A stretch of 64,000 nt of DNA from Stenotrophomonas sp. VV52 (lineage in GTDB: Bacteria > Pseudomonadota > Gammaproteobacteria > Xanthomonadales > Xanthomonadaceae): positions 62,001 to 126,000 of the forward strand of contig NZ_PKQQ01000008.1 of the NCBI RefSeq assembly GCF_002893095.1. The letters run 5' to 3'. The notes under the pieces were generated by a model. It was given only the letters and a program-made list of their open reading frames with translations. It had not been told where the DNA came from and searched no databases. Shown here piece by piece: positions 39,148 through 50,055 of this stretch; position 1 is the first letter of the stretch; the number at the start of each line of letters is the position of its first letter. The position numbers were made by a program, and so were the translations under genes.

Positions 39148-40379
39148 ATCGCAAGGGTGACAAATCGCTGATCGTCGGCTTGGACATCGGCACCTCCAAG
39201 GTGGTCGCACTGGTCGGCGAGTACTCGCCGGGCAATCCGATCGAGGTGATCGGCATCGGCTCGCATGAGTCGCGCGGGCTCAAGCGCGGCGTGGTGGTGG
39301 ACATCGAATCGACCGTGCAGTCGATCCAGCGCGCGGTCGAAGAGGCCGAGCTGATGGCCGGCTGCGAGATCCGCTCGGTGTATGCCTCGATCTCGGGCAA
39401 CCACGTGCAGTGCAAGAACTCGCCGGGGATCGTGCCGATCCGCGACGGCGAAGTGACCTGGGGCGACCTCGACCGCGTGCTGGATGCGGCCAAGGCGGTG
39501 GCCATTCCTGCCGACCAGAAGATCCTGCATGCGATCCCGCGCGAGTACGTGCTGGACGACTCGCAGGAAGGCATCCGCAACCCGGTCGGCATGACCGGCG
39601 TGCGCCTGGAAGTGCATGCCCACCTGGTGGTATGCGCGCAGTCGGCGGCGGCCAACATCAGCAAGTGCGTGCAGCGCTGCGGCCTGCAGGTGGACGACCT
39701 GGTGCTCTCCTCGCTGGCCTCCAGCGTGGCAGTGCTGACCGCCGACGAGCGCGAACTGGGCGTGGTGCTGGTCGACATGGGCGCCGGCACCACCGACCTG
39801 GCCGTGTTCGTGCAGGGCGCGATCTGCCACACCGCCTCGCTGCCGATCGCCGGCGACCACGTCACCAACGACATCGCGCACATGCTGCGCACGCCGACCC
39901 CGGAAGCCGAGCAGATCAAGGTGCGCTACGCCTGCGCCCTGGCCCAGCTGGCCACCGCGGAGGAAAGCATCCAGGTGCCCAGCGTCGGCGACCGTCCGCC
40001 GCGCCGGATGCCGCGCCACGCGCTCGCCCAGGCGGTGCAGGGCCGTTACGAAGAGATCTTCGAGATGGTGCAGGCCGAACTGCGCCGTTCCGGCTTCGAG
40101 GAACTGGTGCGTGCCGGCATGGTGCTCACCGGTGGTGCCTCGAAGATGGAAGGCGTGGTCGAACTGGCCGAGGAAATGCTGCAGATGCCGGTACGCGTGG
40201 GCATTCCGCAGCACGTCACCGGGCTGGGCGAAGTGGTCGGCAATCCCGTGCACGCCACCGGCGTGGGCCTGCTGCTGATGGGCAGCCAGACCGAACATCC
40301 GCGCCGTCCGTCGCTGCCCACCGGGCGCGCGGGCAGCATGTTCAACAAACTCAAGACATGGTTCCGGGGCGAGTTCTGA
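39144..40379 (+). CDS. ftsA: Cell division protein FtsA
   Basis: A 411-residue actin-like ATPase that tethers FtsZ to the membrane. The phosphate-binding LIVGLDIGTSKVVALVG starts at residue 8. The 1C subdomain region includes SIQRAVEEAELMAGCEI and SGNHVQCKNSPGIV. VVLVDMGAGTTDLAVF and MVLTGGASKMEG complete the nucleotide site. The C-terminal amphipathic membrane-targeting helix is MFNKLKTWFRGEF. It starts within the ftsQ stop (ATGA) and is followed by a 174-base gap before ftsZ, the first real break in the cluster. Confidence 0.97.
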   Translation: MNRKGDKSLIVGLDIGTSKVVALVGEYSPGNPIEVIGIGSHESRGLKRGVVVDIESTVQSIQRAVEEAELMAGCEIRSVYASISGNHVQCKNSPGIVPIRDGEVTWGDLDRVLDAAKAVAIPADQKILHAIPREYVLDDSQEGIRNPVGMTGVRLEVHAHLVVCAQSAAANISKCVQRCGLQVDDLVLSSLASSVAVLTADERELGVVLVDMGAGTTDLAVFVQGAICHTASLPIAGDHVTNDIAHMLRTPTPEAEQIKVRYACALAQLATAEESIQVPSVGDRPPRRMPRHALAQAVQGRYEEIFEMVQAELRRSGFEELVRAGMVLTGGASKMEGVVELAEEMLQMPVRVGIPQHVTGLGEVVGNPVHATGVGLLLMGSQTEHPRRPSLPTGRAGSMFNKLKTWFRGEF

Positions 40380-40553
40380 CGCCCCGGGGCGATACCGCCG
40401 GTTGACCATCGGCGTGCTTCAAACCGGGAAACATTCCGGCGCACCACACCGCTACATACATAACCCACACAGCCGCAACGGCAACATGCAGCGCAATGGC
40501 AGGACGCCAAAGCGCCCATGCCAACCAGAAGCGGATATAACGAGGACACGGAC

Positions 40554-41780
40554 ATGGCGCATTTCGAACTGATTGAGAAGATGGCACCCAATGCGGTGAT
40601 CAAGGTGATCGGCGTGGGCGGCGGCGGCGGCAACGCCGTGGCGCACATGGTCAGCACCAGCGTGGACGGCGTGGAATTCATCACCGCCAACACCGACTCG
40701 CAGGCCATCAAGAATTGCGGTGCCAAGCTGCAGCTGCAGCTGGGTACCAACGTCACCAAGGGCCTGGGCGCAGGCGCGAATCCGGAAGTGGGCCGCCAGG
40801 CCGCGCTGGAAGACCGCGAGCGCATCATGGACGCCCTGCAGGGCGCGGACATGGTGTTCATCACCGCCGGCATGGGCGGTGGCACCGGTACCGGCGCTGC
40901 GCCGGTGGTGGCACAGCTGGCCAAGGAAATGGGCATCCTGACCGTGGCCGTGGTCACCAAGCCGTTCCCGTTCGAAGGCCGTCGCCGCATGCAGGTCGCG
41001 CTGAAGGGCATCGAGGAACTGAGCCAGCACTGCGACTCGCTGATCACCATTCCGAACGAAAAGCTGATCACCGTGCTCGGCCGCAACGCCACCATGATCC
41101 AGGCCTTCCGCGCCGCCAACGACGTGCTGCAGGGCGCCGTGCAGGGCATCGCCGACCTGATCGTGCGTCCAGGCCTGATCAACGTCGACTTCGCCGACGT
41201 GCGCACCGTCATGTCCGAAATGGGCCTGGCGATGATGGGTACCGGCACCGCCCGCGGCGATGACCGCGCCCAGGCCGCCGCCGAAGCCGCCATCCAGAAC
41301 CCGCTGCTGGACGATGTGAACCTGGCCGGTGCCAACGGCATCCTGGTCAACATCACCGCCGGCGCCGACTTCACCATGGCCGAGTTCGACGAGATCGGCC
41401 GCACCATCGACGGCTTCGCCTCCGAAGACGCCACCGTGGTGGTCGGTACCGTGCTGGATCCGGACATGCAGGACGAGGTCCGCGTGACCGTGGTCGCCAC
41501 CGGCCTGAACCGCGCCGTGGCCGCCAAGAGCCAGCGTCCGGGCGAGCGCGCACCGATCAAGCTGGTCCGCAACGCCACCACCGGCCAGCCGGAGTTCGGC
41601 GACTTCGACAACGGCGCCGACGCGGTGTCCAAGGCCGTCGGCGGCATGGGCCTGGGCCTGCGTCGTCCCAGCGCCGACACCGTGGCTGCCTCGGCACCGG
41701 CGTCCTCGGGTCCGGCCACGGCCGAACTGCCCAACGATTACCTGGACATCCCGGCGTTCCTGCGCCGCCAGGCGGACTGA
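40554..41780 (+). CDS. ftsZ: Cell division protein FtsZ
   Basis: A 408-residue tubulin-like GTPase that forms the Z ring. The start at 40554 (MAHFELIEKMAPNAVIKVIG) has CGAGGA upstream. GVGGGGGNAVAHM, NTDSQAI, the tubulin signature GMGGGTGTGAAPVVAQ (about residues 104-119) and NVDFADVRTVMSEMG are present. After the globular core a Ser/Ala-rich linker leads to the conserved C-terminal peptide DYLDIPAFLRRQAD, the binding site for FtsA and ZipA. The 174-base upstream gap may hold its own promoter; I see no convincing boxes. Confidence 0.98.
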   Translation: MAHFELIEKMAPNAVIKVIGVGGGGGNAVAHMVSTSVDGVEFITANTDSQAIKNCGAKLQLQLGTNVTKGLGAGANPEVGRQAALEDRERIMDALQGADMVFITAGMGGGTGTGAAPVVAQLAKEMGILTVAVVTKPFPFEGRRRMQVALKGIEELSQHCDSLITIPNEKLITVLGRNATMIQAFRAANDVLQGAVQGIADLIVRPGLINVDFADVRTVMSEMGLAMMGTGTARGDDRAQAAAEAAIQNPLLDDVNLAGANGILVNITAGADFTMAEFDEIGRTIDGFASEDATVVVGTVLDPDMQDEVRVTVVATGLNRAVAAKSQRPGERAPIKLVRNATTGQPEFGDFDNGADAVSKAVGGMGLGLRRPSADTVAASAPASSGPATAELPNDYLDIPAFLRRQAD

Positions 41781-41832
41781 GGATCGCCAGCCGGGGCCTT
41801 GTCCTCCCCGGTGAGCGCCTCCATGTCCCTTG

Positions 41833-41858
41833 CTGCCGGGCCAGGATGGGCCCGGCAG
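41833..41858 (+). terminator. Hairpin between ftsZ and lpxC
   Basis: CTGCCGGGCC-N6-GGCCCGGCAG, a perfect ten-base stem without a T-run. It may attenuate read-through from ftsZ into lpxC. Confidence 0.4.
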
Positions 41859-41952
41859 TCTGCCGTCTCCGGTTCAGAAAGGAGCGGTGGTAGTGCGTGT
41901 TATTCTTGTTTGTCACTGCCGCGCTGACCGCGCGCTTCCCCCGGTTGCCCCC

Positions 41953-42864
41953 ATGATTCCCCAACGCACCCTCAAGAACACGATCCGCGCCACGGGCGTT
42001 GGCCTGCACAGCGGTGACAAGGTCTACATGACCCTGCGCCCGGCGCCGGTCAATCACGGCATCGTGTTCCGGCGCGTGGACCTGGACCCGGTGGTGGAAG
42101 TGCCGGCCCGTGCCGACCTGGTCACCGAAGTGACCCTGTGCACCGGCCTGACCTGCAACGACGCCAAGATCCAGACCGTCGAACACCTGATGTCGGCCCT
42201 GGCCGGCTTGGGCGTGGACAACATCATCGTGGAGCTGTCCTCGGCCGAGCTGCCGATCATGGACGGTTCCTCCGGCCCGTTCGTGTTCCTGCTGCAGTCG
42301 GCAGGCATCGCCGAACAGGACGCGCCGAAGCGCTTCATCCGCATCCTCAAGACGGTGGAAGTCACCGACGGCGACAAGGTCGCCCGCTTCGAGCCCTATG
42401 AAGGCTACAAGCTCGGTTTCACCATCCAGTTCGACCACCCGATGATCCCGGCCAAGCAGTCGCGCGCCGAGATCGAGTTCTCCACGGCCGCCTACACCAG
42501 GGAAATCGCCCGCGCGCGCACCTTCGGCTTCATGCGCGACCTGGAGTACATGCGCGAGCGCAACCTCGGCCTGGGCGGTTCGATGGACAACGCCATCGTG
42601 CTCGACGAATTCCGCGTGCTCAACGACGACGGCCTGCGTTATGCCGACGAGTTCGTGCGCCACAAGATCCTCGACGCGATCGGCGATCTCTACCTCGCCG
42701 GCGGCCAGGTGCTGGGCGCCTACGAAGGCTTCAAGTCCGGCCACGCGCTCAACAACCAGCTGGTGCGCGCCCTGCTGGCCGATGCCAGCGCCTGGGAGTG
42801 GGTCAGCTACGAAGCCCCGAGCAGCGACGTCCCGGTCGTATACGGCGTCCCTGCATACTCGTAA
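41953..42864 (+). CDS. lpxC: UDP-3-O-acyl-N-acetylglucosamine deacetylase LpxC
   Basis: A 303-residue zinc enzyme, the committed step of lipid A synthesis. It starts at ATG 41953 ([21 protein letters not shown]). The zinc ligands are visible: His in [16 protein letters not shown] and the [14 protein letters not shown] pair (His and Asp). The acid/base region is [18 protein letters not shown], and [12 protein letters not shown] is also conserved. It closes the dcw cluster as in E. coli. A bidirectional terminator lies 22 bases beyond the stop. Confidence 0.98.
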   Translation: MIPQRTLKNTIRATGVGLHSGDKVYMTLRPAPVNHGIVFRRVDLDPVVEVPARADLVTEVTLCTGLTCNDAKIQTVEHLMSALAGLGVDNIIVELSSAELPIMDGSSGPFVFLLQSAGIAEQDAPKRFIRILKTVEVTDGDKVARFEPYEGYKLGFTIQFDHPMIPAKQSRAEIEFSTAAYTREIARARTFGFMRDLEYMRERNLGLGGSMDNAIVLDEFRVLNDDGLRYADEFVRHKILDAIGDLYLAGGQVLGAYEGFKSGHALNNQLVRALLADASAWEWVSYEAPSSDVPVVYGVPAYS

Positions 42865-42885
42865 GTGATTGAAAACGTAGAAAAA

Positions 42886-42910
42886 AGAACGGCGCCCTCG
42901 GCGCCGTTCT
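42886..42910. terminator. Bidirectional terminator between lpxC and dciA
   Basis: AGAACGGCGCC-CTC-GGCGCCGTTCT. On the minus strand the stem is followed by six T, a strong signal for transcripts coming from dciA. On the plus strand the tail is only GCATTCC. Confidence 0.8.
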
Positions 42911-42969
42911 GCATTCCGGGCCGCGCCCGGATGTGATGTTGATGTCAATGAACCGTCTACGTACCGTGG

Positions 42970-42983
42970 TCACATTTTTGTGA
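42970..42983. other. Palindrome TCACA-TTTT-TGTGA (first of a matched pair)
   Basis: A perfect five-base inverted repeat with a four-base centre, with extended GG/CC matches outside it. The same half-sites recur 114 bases away (43084-43097). The orientation is the reverse of a CRP/Clp site (TGTGA-N6-TCACA). Confidence 0.6.
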
Positions 42984-43083
42984 ACCCGATCCCGTTTCCG
43001 ACCAACTTTAACGTTTATTTAATAAAAGAATAACGACTGGTCGACCCGGCGCGGCTACGATGGCCGCCGGCTCCCTGCCAGAT
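42984..43083. other. Gene-free AT-rich island between the paired palindromes
   Basis: No gene is visible from 42911 to 43144. The block 43003-43034 (CAACTTTAACGTTTATTT, then AATAAAAGAATAAC) is the most AT-rich stretch of the neighbourhood and holds several possible -10 boxes on both strands (for example TTTAAC, TTTAAT). It could be a promoter for a small RNA; nothing more specific can be said. Confidence 0.4.
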
Positions 43084-43097
43084 TCACACCTTTGTGA
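43084..43097. other. Palindrome TCACA-CCTT-TGTGA (second of a matched pair)
   Basis: Identical half-sites and spacing to the palindrome at 42970-42983. A GGGGCG-GGA-CGCCCC hairpin follows at about 43108-43125, close to the dciA stop, and may be part of its 3' end. Confidence 0.6.
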
Positions 43098-43144
43098 CGA
43101 CGACGGGGAAGGGGCGGGACGCCCCGATGCCTGCGGGTCGTGGA

Positions 43145-43573
43145 TCAGTCCACGTCCTTCAGACAGGCCAACGCGTCGCGTAGCCCTTTGTGCGTGGCGG
43201 CTGAAACTGCGTGGGGGCCATTCCTGTTGTCGATCGCTGGGGAGCGTGGAGGAGGGGCAGCCGCGGTTTTGACGGTCACCTTGGTGACCTTCAGCCCGAT
43301 GGAACGGGCCGCGTCGATCAGCTGTGCTTCGGCAAGCCGCACCTTGGCATGCCACACGGCGGAGTCGACGACAAAAACGAGGTGTTCGCCGTTTACATTC
43401 GCCAGCCGGCAACGGGTGGCCAGGGTAGGCGGCAGATGGGGGCGCAACTGACGGTCCAGCGTGTCGAGCCACAGCGCACGACGCAGCGGGTTGCTGGTTT
43501 TGCCATCCATGACTGCATCCAGCGCCGGCTTCGGGGCGGATGCGGGACGGGCACTGGATTTCGGCTCAGACAT
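43145..43573 (-). CDS. dciA: DciA-like helicase-loader (DUF721) protein
   Basis: A 142-residue protein with the DUF721/DciA core: DTLDRQLRPHLPPTLATRCRL, VNGEHLVFVVDSAVWHAKVR and EAQLIDAARSIGL. DciA interacts with the replicative helicase DnaB in bacteria that lack DnaC and is widespread outside the Enterobacteria. The N-terminal 25 residues (Ser/Ala/Pro/Lys) and the tail are low complexity. It lies next to secA and lpxC as in Pseudomonas. Only 12 bases separate its ATG from the divergent M23 peptidase start. Confidence 0.85.
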   Translation of the reverse strand: MSEPKSSARPASAPKPALDAVMDGKTSNPLRRALWLDTLDRQLRPHLPPTLATRCRLANVNGEHLVFVVDSAVWHAKVRLAEAQLIDAARSIGLKVTKVTVKTAAAPPPRSPAIDNRNGPHAVSAATHKGLRDALACLKDVD

Positions 43574-43585
43574 GAAAACTCACTG

Positions 43586-44536
43586 ATGGCATTCAAAAAG
43601 ATCGTAATCAAAACGCGTGAAGGACAGGCCAAGACGCCGCTTGCGCGTTTGCGTTTCTACTTCGAGGACAGGCCCCGCGCCCTGCTGGGCAGCGTGCTCG
43701 GCCTGGGTTGCCTGATCGGCTTCGGTGCCGGCCTGGGCGGCAGCATGTTCAATGATTCCCGGCTCCACGCCAAGGTCGCCCAGCAGGAACGCGACCTGGC
43801 CAAGGCCCAGCAGGACGCGCAGACCCAGGTCAACGCGCTGGCCGCCCGGATGGGCGAGCTGCAGGCGCAGGCGACCCGGCTCAACGCGCTCGGCGAGCGC
43901 CTGACCCAGATGGGCAAGCTGGAAGACGGCGAGTTCGACTTCAACGAGACCCCCGGCCTCGGTGAAGGCGAACCCGGCCCGACCCAGGACATCCCGGTCA
44001 GCGCGGTCAACGCCGACTTACAGGTGCTGGAGCAGCGCTTCGCTGCTTCAGGCCGCCAGTTGTCGGTGATGGAGTCGCTGATGTTCGACCATCAGCTGGA
44101 CCAGAACGCGGTGCCGGGTCGCATGCCGATCCGCAACAGCTACATCACCTCCAGCTTCGGCGGTCGCGCCGACCCGTTCGGTCGCGGTCGCGGCAACCAC
44201 AAGGGCATCGATTTCCATGCCAAGGTCGGCGACCCGGTGATGTCCGTGGCCGACGGCGTGGTCAGCTTCGCCGGCGTGAAGGGCGGCTATGGCAACGTGG
44301 TCGACGTCGACCATGGCAACGGCTACGTGACCCGCTACGCGCACAATTCGCGCCTGGTGGTGAAGGTTGGCGCGCTGGTCCGGGCCGGGCAGGAAGTGGC
44401 CAAGGCCGGTTCCACGGGCCGTTCCACCGGTGCCCACGTGCACTTCGAGGTCTGGGAACGCGGCCAGGTGGTCAACCCGCGCAAGTTCCTGGGCGACGGC
44501 GGCAATACCCCGGTCGGGCGGGTCTCCCGCGGCTGA
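43586..44536 (+). CDS. M23-family murein endopeptidase, membrane-anchored
   Basis: A 316-residue protein. A short cytoplasmic N-terminus, a transmembrane helix (about residues 33-55, LLGSVLGLGCLIGFGAGLGG) and a periplasmic coiled coil (KVAQQERDLAKAQQDAQTQV and following, about 62-110) precede a C-terminal LytM domain. The zinc motifs are intact: HKGIDFHAKVGDPV (first His and Asp) and GAHVHFEVWERG (HxH). It resembles the secA-linked M23 peptidases that cut peptide crosslinks. The start has no strong ribosome site and shares a 12-base intergenic region with dciA. Confidence 0.9.
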   Translation: MAFKKIVIKTREGQAKTPLARLRFYFEDRPRALLGSVLGLGCLIGFGAGLGGSMFNDSRLHAKVAQQERDLAKAQQDAQTQVNALAARMGELQAQATRLNALGERLTQMGKLEDGEFDFNETPGLGEGEPGPTQDIPVSAVNADLQVLEQRFAASGRQLSVMESLMFDHQLDQNAVPGRMPIRNSYITSSFGGRADPFGRGRGNHKGIDFHAKVGDPVMSVADGVVSFAGVKGGYGNVVDVDHGNGYVTRYAHNSRLVVKVGALVRAGQEVAKAGSTGRSTGAHVHFEVWERGQVVNPRKFLGDGGNTPVGRVSRG

Positions 44537-44590
44537 GGGCTGCATCTGGCGGATCGCGGGCGCTTGAAACCAAGTGCCCTCGTCCCAAGC

Positions 44591-44596
44591 TACAAT
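44591..44596 (+). promoter_or_regulatory. Likely -10 box for secA
   Basis: TACAAT 105 bases upstream of the secA ATG. TTGAAA at 44564-44569 is a possible -35, but the spacer is 21 bases, longer than ideal. Confidence 0.45.
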
Positions 44597-44610
44597 GGGT
44601 GTTGCCATAG

Positions 44611-44636
44611 ACAGGGCGCGATGCGCCCTGTTTCGT
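44611..44636 (+). terminator. Hairpin with T-rich tail in the secA leader (terminator or attenuator)
   Basis: ACAGGGCGC-GAT-GCGCCCTGT followed by TTCGTTT. It lies downstream of the putative TACAAT box and upstream of secA, so it may be the M23 gene's terminator or an attenuator of secA. Confidence 0.6.
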
Positions 44637-44700
44637 TTGCGGCGGGCGGTCCCAGGGGGAGCGCCGCCGTTGGGGCGTCTCATTCCAACCGGTTCCTTCA

Positions 44701-47433
<2,733 letters not shown>

Positions 47434-47439
47434 TCCAGG

Positions 47440-47465
47440 AAACCCCGCGAAAGCGGGGTTTTTTT
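47440..47465 (+). terminator. Terminator of secA
   Basis: AACCCCGC-GAAA-GCGGGGTT followed by five more T (seven in a row). Confidence 0.93.
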
Positions 47466-47481
47466 ATGCCATCCTGACCGC

Positions 47482-48435
47482 ATGCCATCCCCCAGACGAT
47501 CGATCCACGTCGTGGCTGCCGTCATCACCGATGCCCGCGGCCGCATCCTGCTCAACCGTCGCACCGAGAACCGCGACATGGCCGGCCTGTGGGAATTCCC
47601 CGGCGGCAAGCGCGAGGCCGGCGAGAGCTCCGAGCAGGCGCTGGTCCGCGAGCTGCGCGAAGAGCTGGGGATCGAGGCCGAGATCGGCGACTGGATCATG
47701 GACGTGCCGCAGGCCTACCCGGACAAGCACCTGCGCCTGGAAGTGCGGCATGTGCGCAGCTGGAAGGGCTCACCGCGCGGCCGCGAGGGCCAGGCGATCA
47801 CCTGGGTGGCCCCGGACAAGCTGTCGCGCTACTCCATGCCCCCCGCCGACCTGCCGGTCGTGGCTGCGCTGCGCCACCCGGACCGCTACCTGATCACCCC
47901 CGAGCCGGACACCGACGAGGACGCCGCCCACCAGGACTGGTACGCGCGCCTGGCGCGCGCGCTGGACGCGGGGGTCCGCCGGGTGCAGCTGCGCACCCCG
48001 ACCAGCCCGGCCCGCATCCAGCTGGCCGAGCAGGCCGTGTCGCGCCACCGCAGCGGGGTGCAGTGGCTGCTCAACCGCGACATCGAGCTGGCCCGCCGGC
48101 TGGGCGTGGGCGTGCACCTGGGCGGCGAGCAGCTCCTGCAGCTGGAGGCGCGGCCGTTGCCCGCCGAGCAGCTGGTGGCCGCCTCCTGCCACGACCTGCC
48201 GCAGCTGCAGGCCGCGCAGCGGCTGGGCTGTGACTTCGCCGTGCTCGGCCCGGTCCAGGCCACCACCAGCCATCCAGGCACCGCCCCGATCGGCTGGGAG
48301 GCCTTCGAAACCCTGCGCGCCCAGGTATCGCTGCCGATCTACGCCCTCGGCGGCCTGCACCCGGACGACATCACCCAGGCCCGCCGCCACGGCGCCCAGG
48401 GCATCGCCTCGATCAGCGCGTTGTGGCCGACATGA
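47482..48435 (+). CDS. Nudix hydrolase fused to a thiamine-phosphate-synthase-like domain
   Basis: A 317-residue two-domain protein. The N-terminal MutT-type Nudix domain (residues 1 to about 130) has the box GGKREAGESSEQALVREL plus REELGI (about 36-58). MutT-type enzymes of this kind clear oxidised nucleotides such as 8-oxo-dGTP. The C-terminal half (from about 135) looks like TenI/ThiE: RRVQLRTPTSPARIQLAEQA, LGVGVHLGGEQLLQL, DFAVLGPVQATTSHPGT and ALGGLHPDDI. The fusion is known in gammaproteobacteria and sits next to secA. What the second domain contributes is unknown. Confidence 0.9.
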   Translation: MPSPRRSIHVVAAVITDARGRILLNRRTENRDMAGLWEFPGGKREAGESSEQALVRELREELGIEAEIGDWIMDVPQAYPDKHLRLEVRHVRSWKGSPRGREGQAITWVAPDKLSRYSMPPADLPVVAALRHPDRYLITPEPDTDEDAAHQDWYARLARALDAGVRRVQLRTPTSPARIQLAEQAVSRHRSGVQWLLNRDIELARRLGVGVHLGGEQLLQLEARPLPAEQLVAASCHDLPQLQAAQRLGCDFAVLGPVQATTSHPGTAPIGWEAFETLRAQVSLPIYALGGLHPDDITQARRHGAQGIASISALWPT

Positions 48436-48442
48436 CCACCGC

Positions 48443-48466
48443 GTAGCGTCACGCCACGCGTGTCCC
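48443..48466 (+). repeat. Degenerate SMAG-like element
   Basis: GTAG followed by CGTCACGCCACGCGTGTCC, similar to the paired elements at 62133-62215 but with a broken stem. It lies between convergent genes. Confidence 0.5.
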
Positions 48467-48480
48467 ACGCACTGCCCGAA

Positions 48481-49068
48481 CTACAACGTAATCCAGAAAC
48501 ACCCATACGCCCGCCGCAACCCGAACACGGTCCGCGCCGGCGTCGCACTGTTCCCCAGGGTCTGCTCCAACCGCAACCCGATGGGGCGCGGCCGCGAAAC
48601 CGGCGCCACTGTCGCCACCGCCTCGGCCAGGCTCGCGTTCGGATCCACCGGCACCGGCGTCGGCACTGCCGCCACCTCCGGATATACCGGCGCGATATCG
48701 ATCAACGGCCGCTGCACCACCGACTCCAGCCGCCCGATGATGCTGTTGGCGGTGGCATCGGAAACATTGCCCCACAGGTAGATCGAGGACAGCCGATTCA
48801 CGTCCTGCTGGCTGACCGCATCGCGGATCTGCCCGGTCAACTCGCTCAGCCGGCGAGCGCACCCGGCGCGGTAGATGCCGGTGTTACCGACCGAGGCCGC
48901 GCGCGGCGGCATCCGCGCACTGGCACCCAGCGAATCGCAGCTGCGGTCGGTGAACACGGTTTCGCCCTGCGCGGTGGTGCAGCGGTTCACGCGCTGCGCC
49001 TGTGCCTGCGCCCAAGGGGCCCAGCACAGCAGGCACAGCGACAACAGCAGAGCGGCGAGCAGTTTCAT
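48481..49068 (-). CDS. Secreted DUF4124-like protein
   Basis: A 195-residue exported protein. The signal peptide (LLAALLLSLCLLCWAPWAQA) ends near residue 22. A short Cys-containing module VNRCTTAQGETVFTDRSCDSL resembles the start of DUF4124 domains, which usually read 'cyd..G...tD.pC'. The middle (SELTGQIRDAVSQQDVNRLSSIYLWG) is helical and the C-terminal part is Pro/Val-rich. Four cysteines could form disulfides in the periplasm. There is no known function; it stands alone between the Nudix fusion and metF. Confidence 0.65.
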   Translation of the reverse strand: MKLLAALLLSLCLLCWAPWAQAQAQRVNRCTTAQGETVFTDRSCDSLGASARMPPRAASVGNTGIYRAGCARRLSELTGQIRDAVSQQDVNRLSSIYLWGNVSDATANSIIGRLESVVQRPLIDIAPVYPEVAAVPTPVPVDPNASLAEAVATVAPVSRPRPIGLRLEQTLGNSATPARTVFGLRRAYGCFWITL

Positions 49069-49121
49069 TGAAGCAGCGTAGCGGCGAACGCGTTATCTGC
49101 AAGCGATTCGGCGTGACCCGT

Positions 49122-49979
49122 TCAGCGGCCCAGCAACTTCAGCACCTGGGTAGTCGGCTTGGCCAGGTTGAGGGTATAGAAATGCAGCCCCGGTGCGCCG
49201 CCGGCGACCAGCCGCTCGCACAGCTGCGCCACCACTTCAGCGCCGAACGCGCGCACCGACTCGGCGTCATCGCCAAAGGCCTGCATGCGCTTGCCGATCC
49301 AGCGCGGAATCTCCGCGCCGCACTGTTCGGAGAAGCGGCGCAGCTGGCTGAAGTTGGAGATCGGCATGATCCCCGGCACGATCGGCACCTGCACGCCAAG
49401 CTTGCGTACCGCGTCGACGAAGTGGAAATAGGCGTCGGCGTTGTAGAAATACTGGGTGATGGCCGCATCGGCACCGGCGTCGATCTTGGCCTTGAAGTAC
49501 GTCAGGTCGCGCAGCGCGTCGTCCGACTGCGGGTGCGTTTCCGGGTAGGCACCGACTTCGATGTGGAACGCGTCGCCATGCTCGGCGCGGATGAAGGCGA
49601 TCAGCTCGCTTGCATAGCGCAGGTCGCCGGGGTGGCCCATGCCCGAGGGCAGGTCGCCGCGCAGCGCGACGATGCGCCGGCAGCCGATGGCGCGGTACAG
49701 CTTGAGCAGCTCGCGGATCTCTTCGCGGCTGCCGCCCACGCAGGACAGGTGCGGCGCCGCTTCGAAGCCATGGTGCTGCTTGAGGTGGCGCACCGTTTCG
49801 GAGGTGTAGCTCAGGGTCGAGCCGCCGGCGCCGAAGGTGCAGGACACGTACTCGGGCGCGTAGGCGGCCAGCTTGGCTGCCGTGCGGTCCAGCTGGGCGC
49901 GCTGTTCGTCGGTCTTGGGCGGGTAGAACTCGAAGCTGAGGGCGGTCATGGGCGGCAGCGGCGGCGGGCGTGGGGTCAT
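49122..49979 (-). CDS. metF: 5,10-methylenetetrahydrofolate reductase
   Basis: The FAD enzyme that makes 5-methyl-THF, the methyl donor for methionine synthase. The conserved part begins MTALSFEFYPPKTDEQRA (ATG 49949), but the ATG at 49979 has GGAG seven bases upstream while 49949 has none, so I use 49979 (285 residues). Diagnostic parts are YVSCTFGAGGSTL, IVALRGDLPSG, EVGAYPETHPQS, TQYFYNADAYFHFVD, VPGIMPISNFSQLRRF and LHFYTLN. It supplies the methyl cycle together with ahcY and metK in this window. It is divergent from the DUF3228 gene. Confidence 0.96.
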   Translation of the reverse strand: MTPRPPPLPPMTALSFEFYPPKTDEQRAQLDRTAAKLAAYAPEYVSCTFGAGGSTLSYTSETVRHLKQHHGFEAAPHLSCVGGSREEIRELLKLYRAIGCRRIVALRGDLPSGMGHPGDLRYASELIAFIRAEHGDAFHIEVGAYPETHPQSDDALRDLTYFKAKIDAGADAAITQYFYNADAYFHFVDAVRKLGVQVPIVPGIMPISNFSQLRRFSEQCGAEIPRWIGKRMQAFGDDAESVRAFGAEVVAQLCERLVAGGAPGLHFYTLNLAKPTTQVLKLLGR

Positions 49980-50055
49980 CATATCGCTCCATCGCGATGA
50001 ATGTAAAATCGTGCGCAGCGGTTACCCTGTGCGCCTGTTTTCACGCTTCGACGCC

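Noticed and set aside
42970..43097. CRP/Clp binding sites
   Set aside because: The half-sites are in the reverse order and four bases apart (TCACA-N4-TGTGA), not TGTGA-N6-TCACA.
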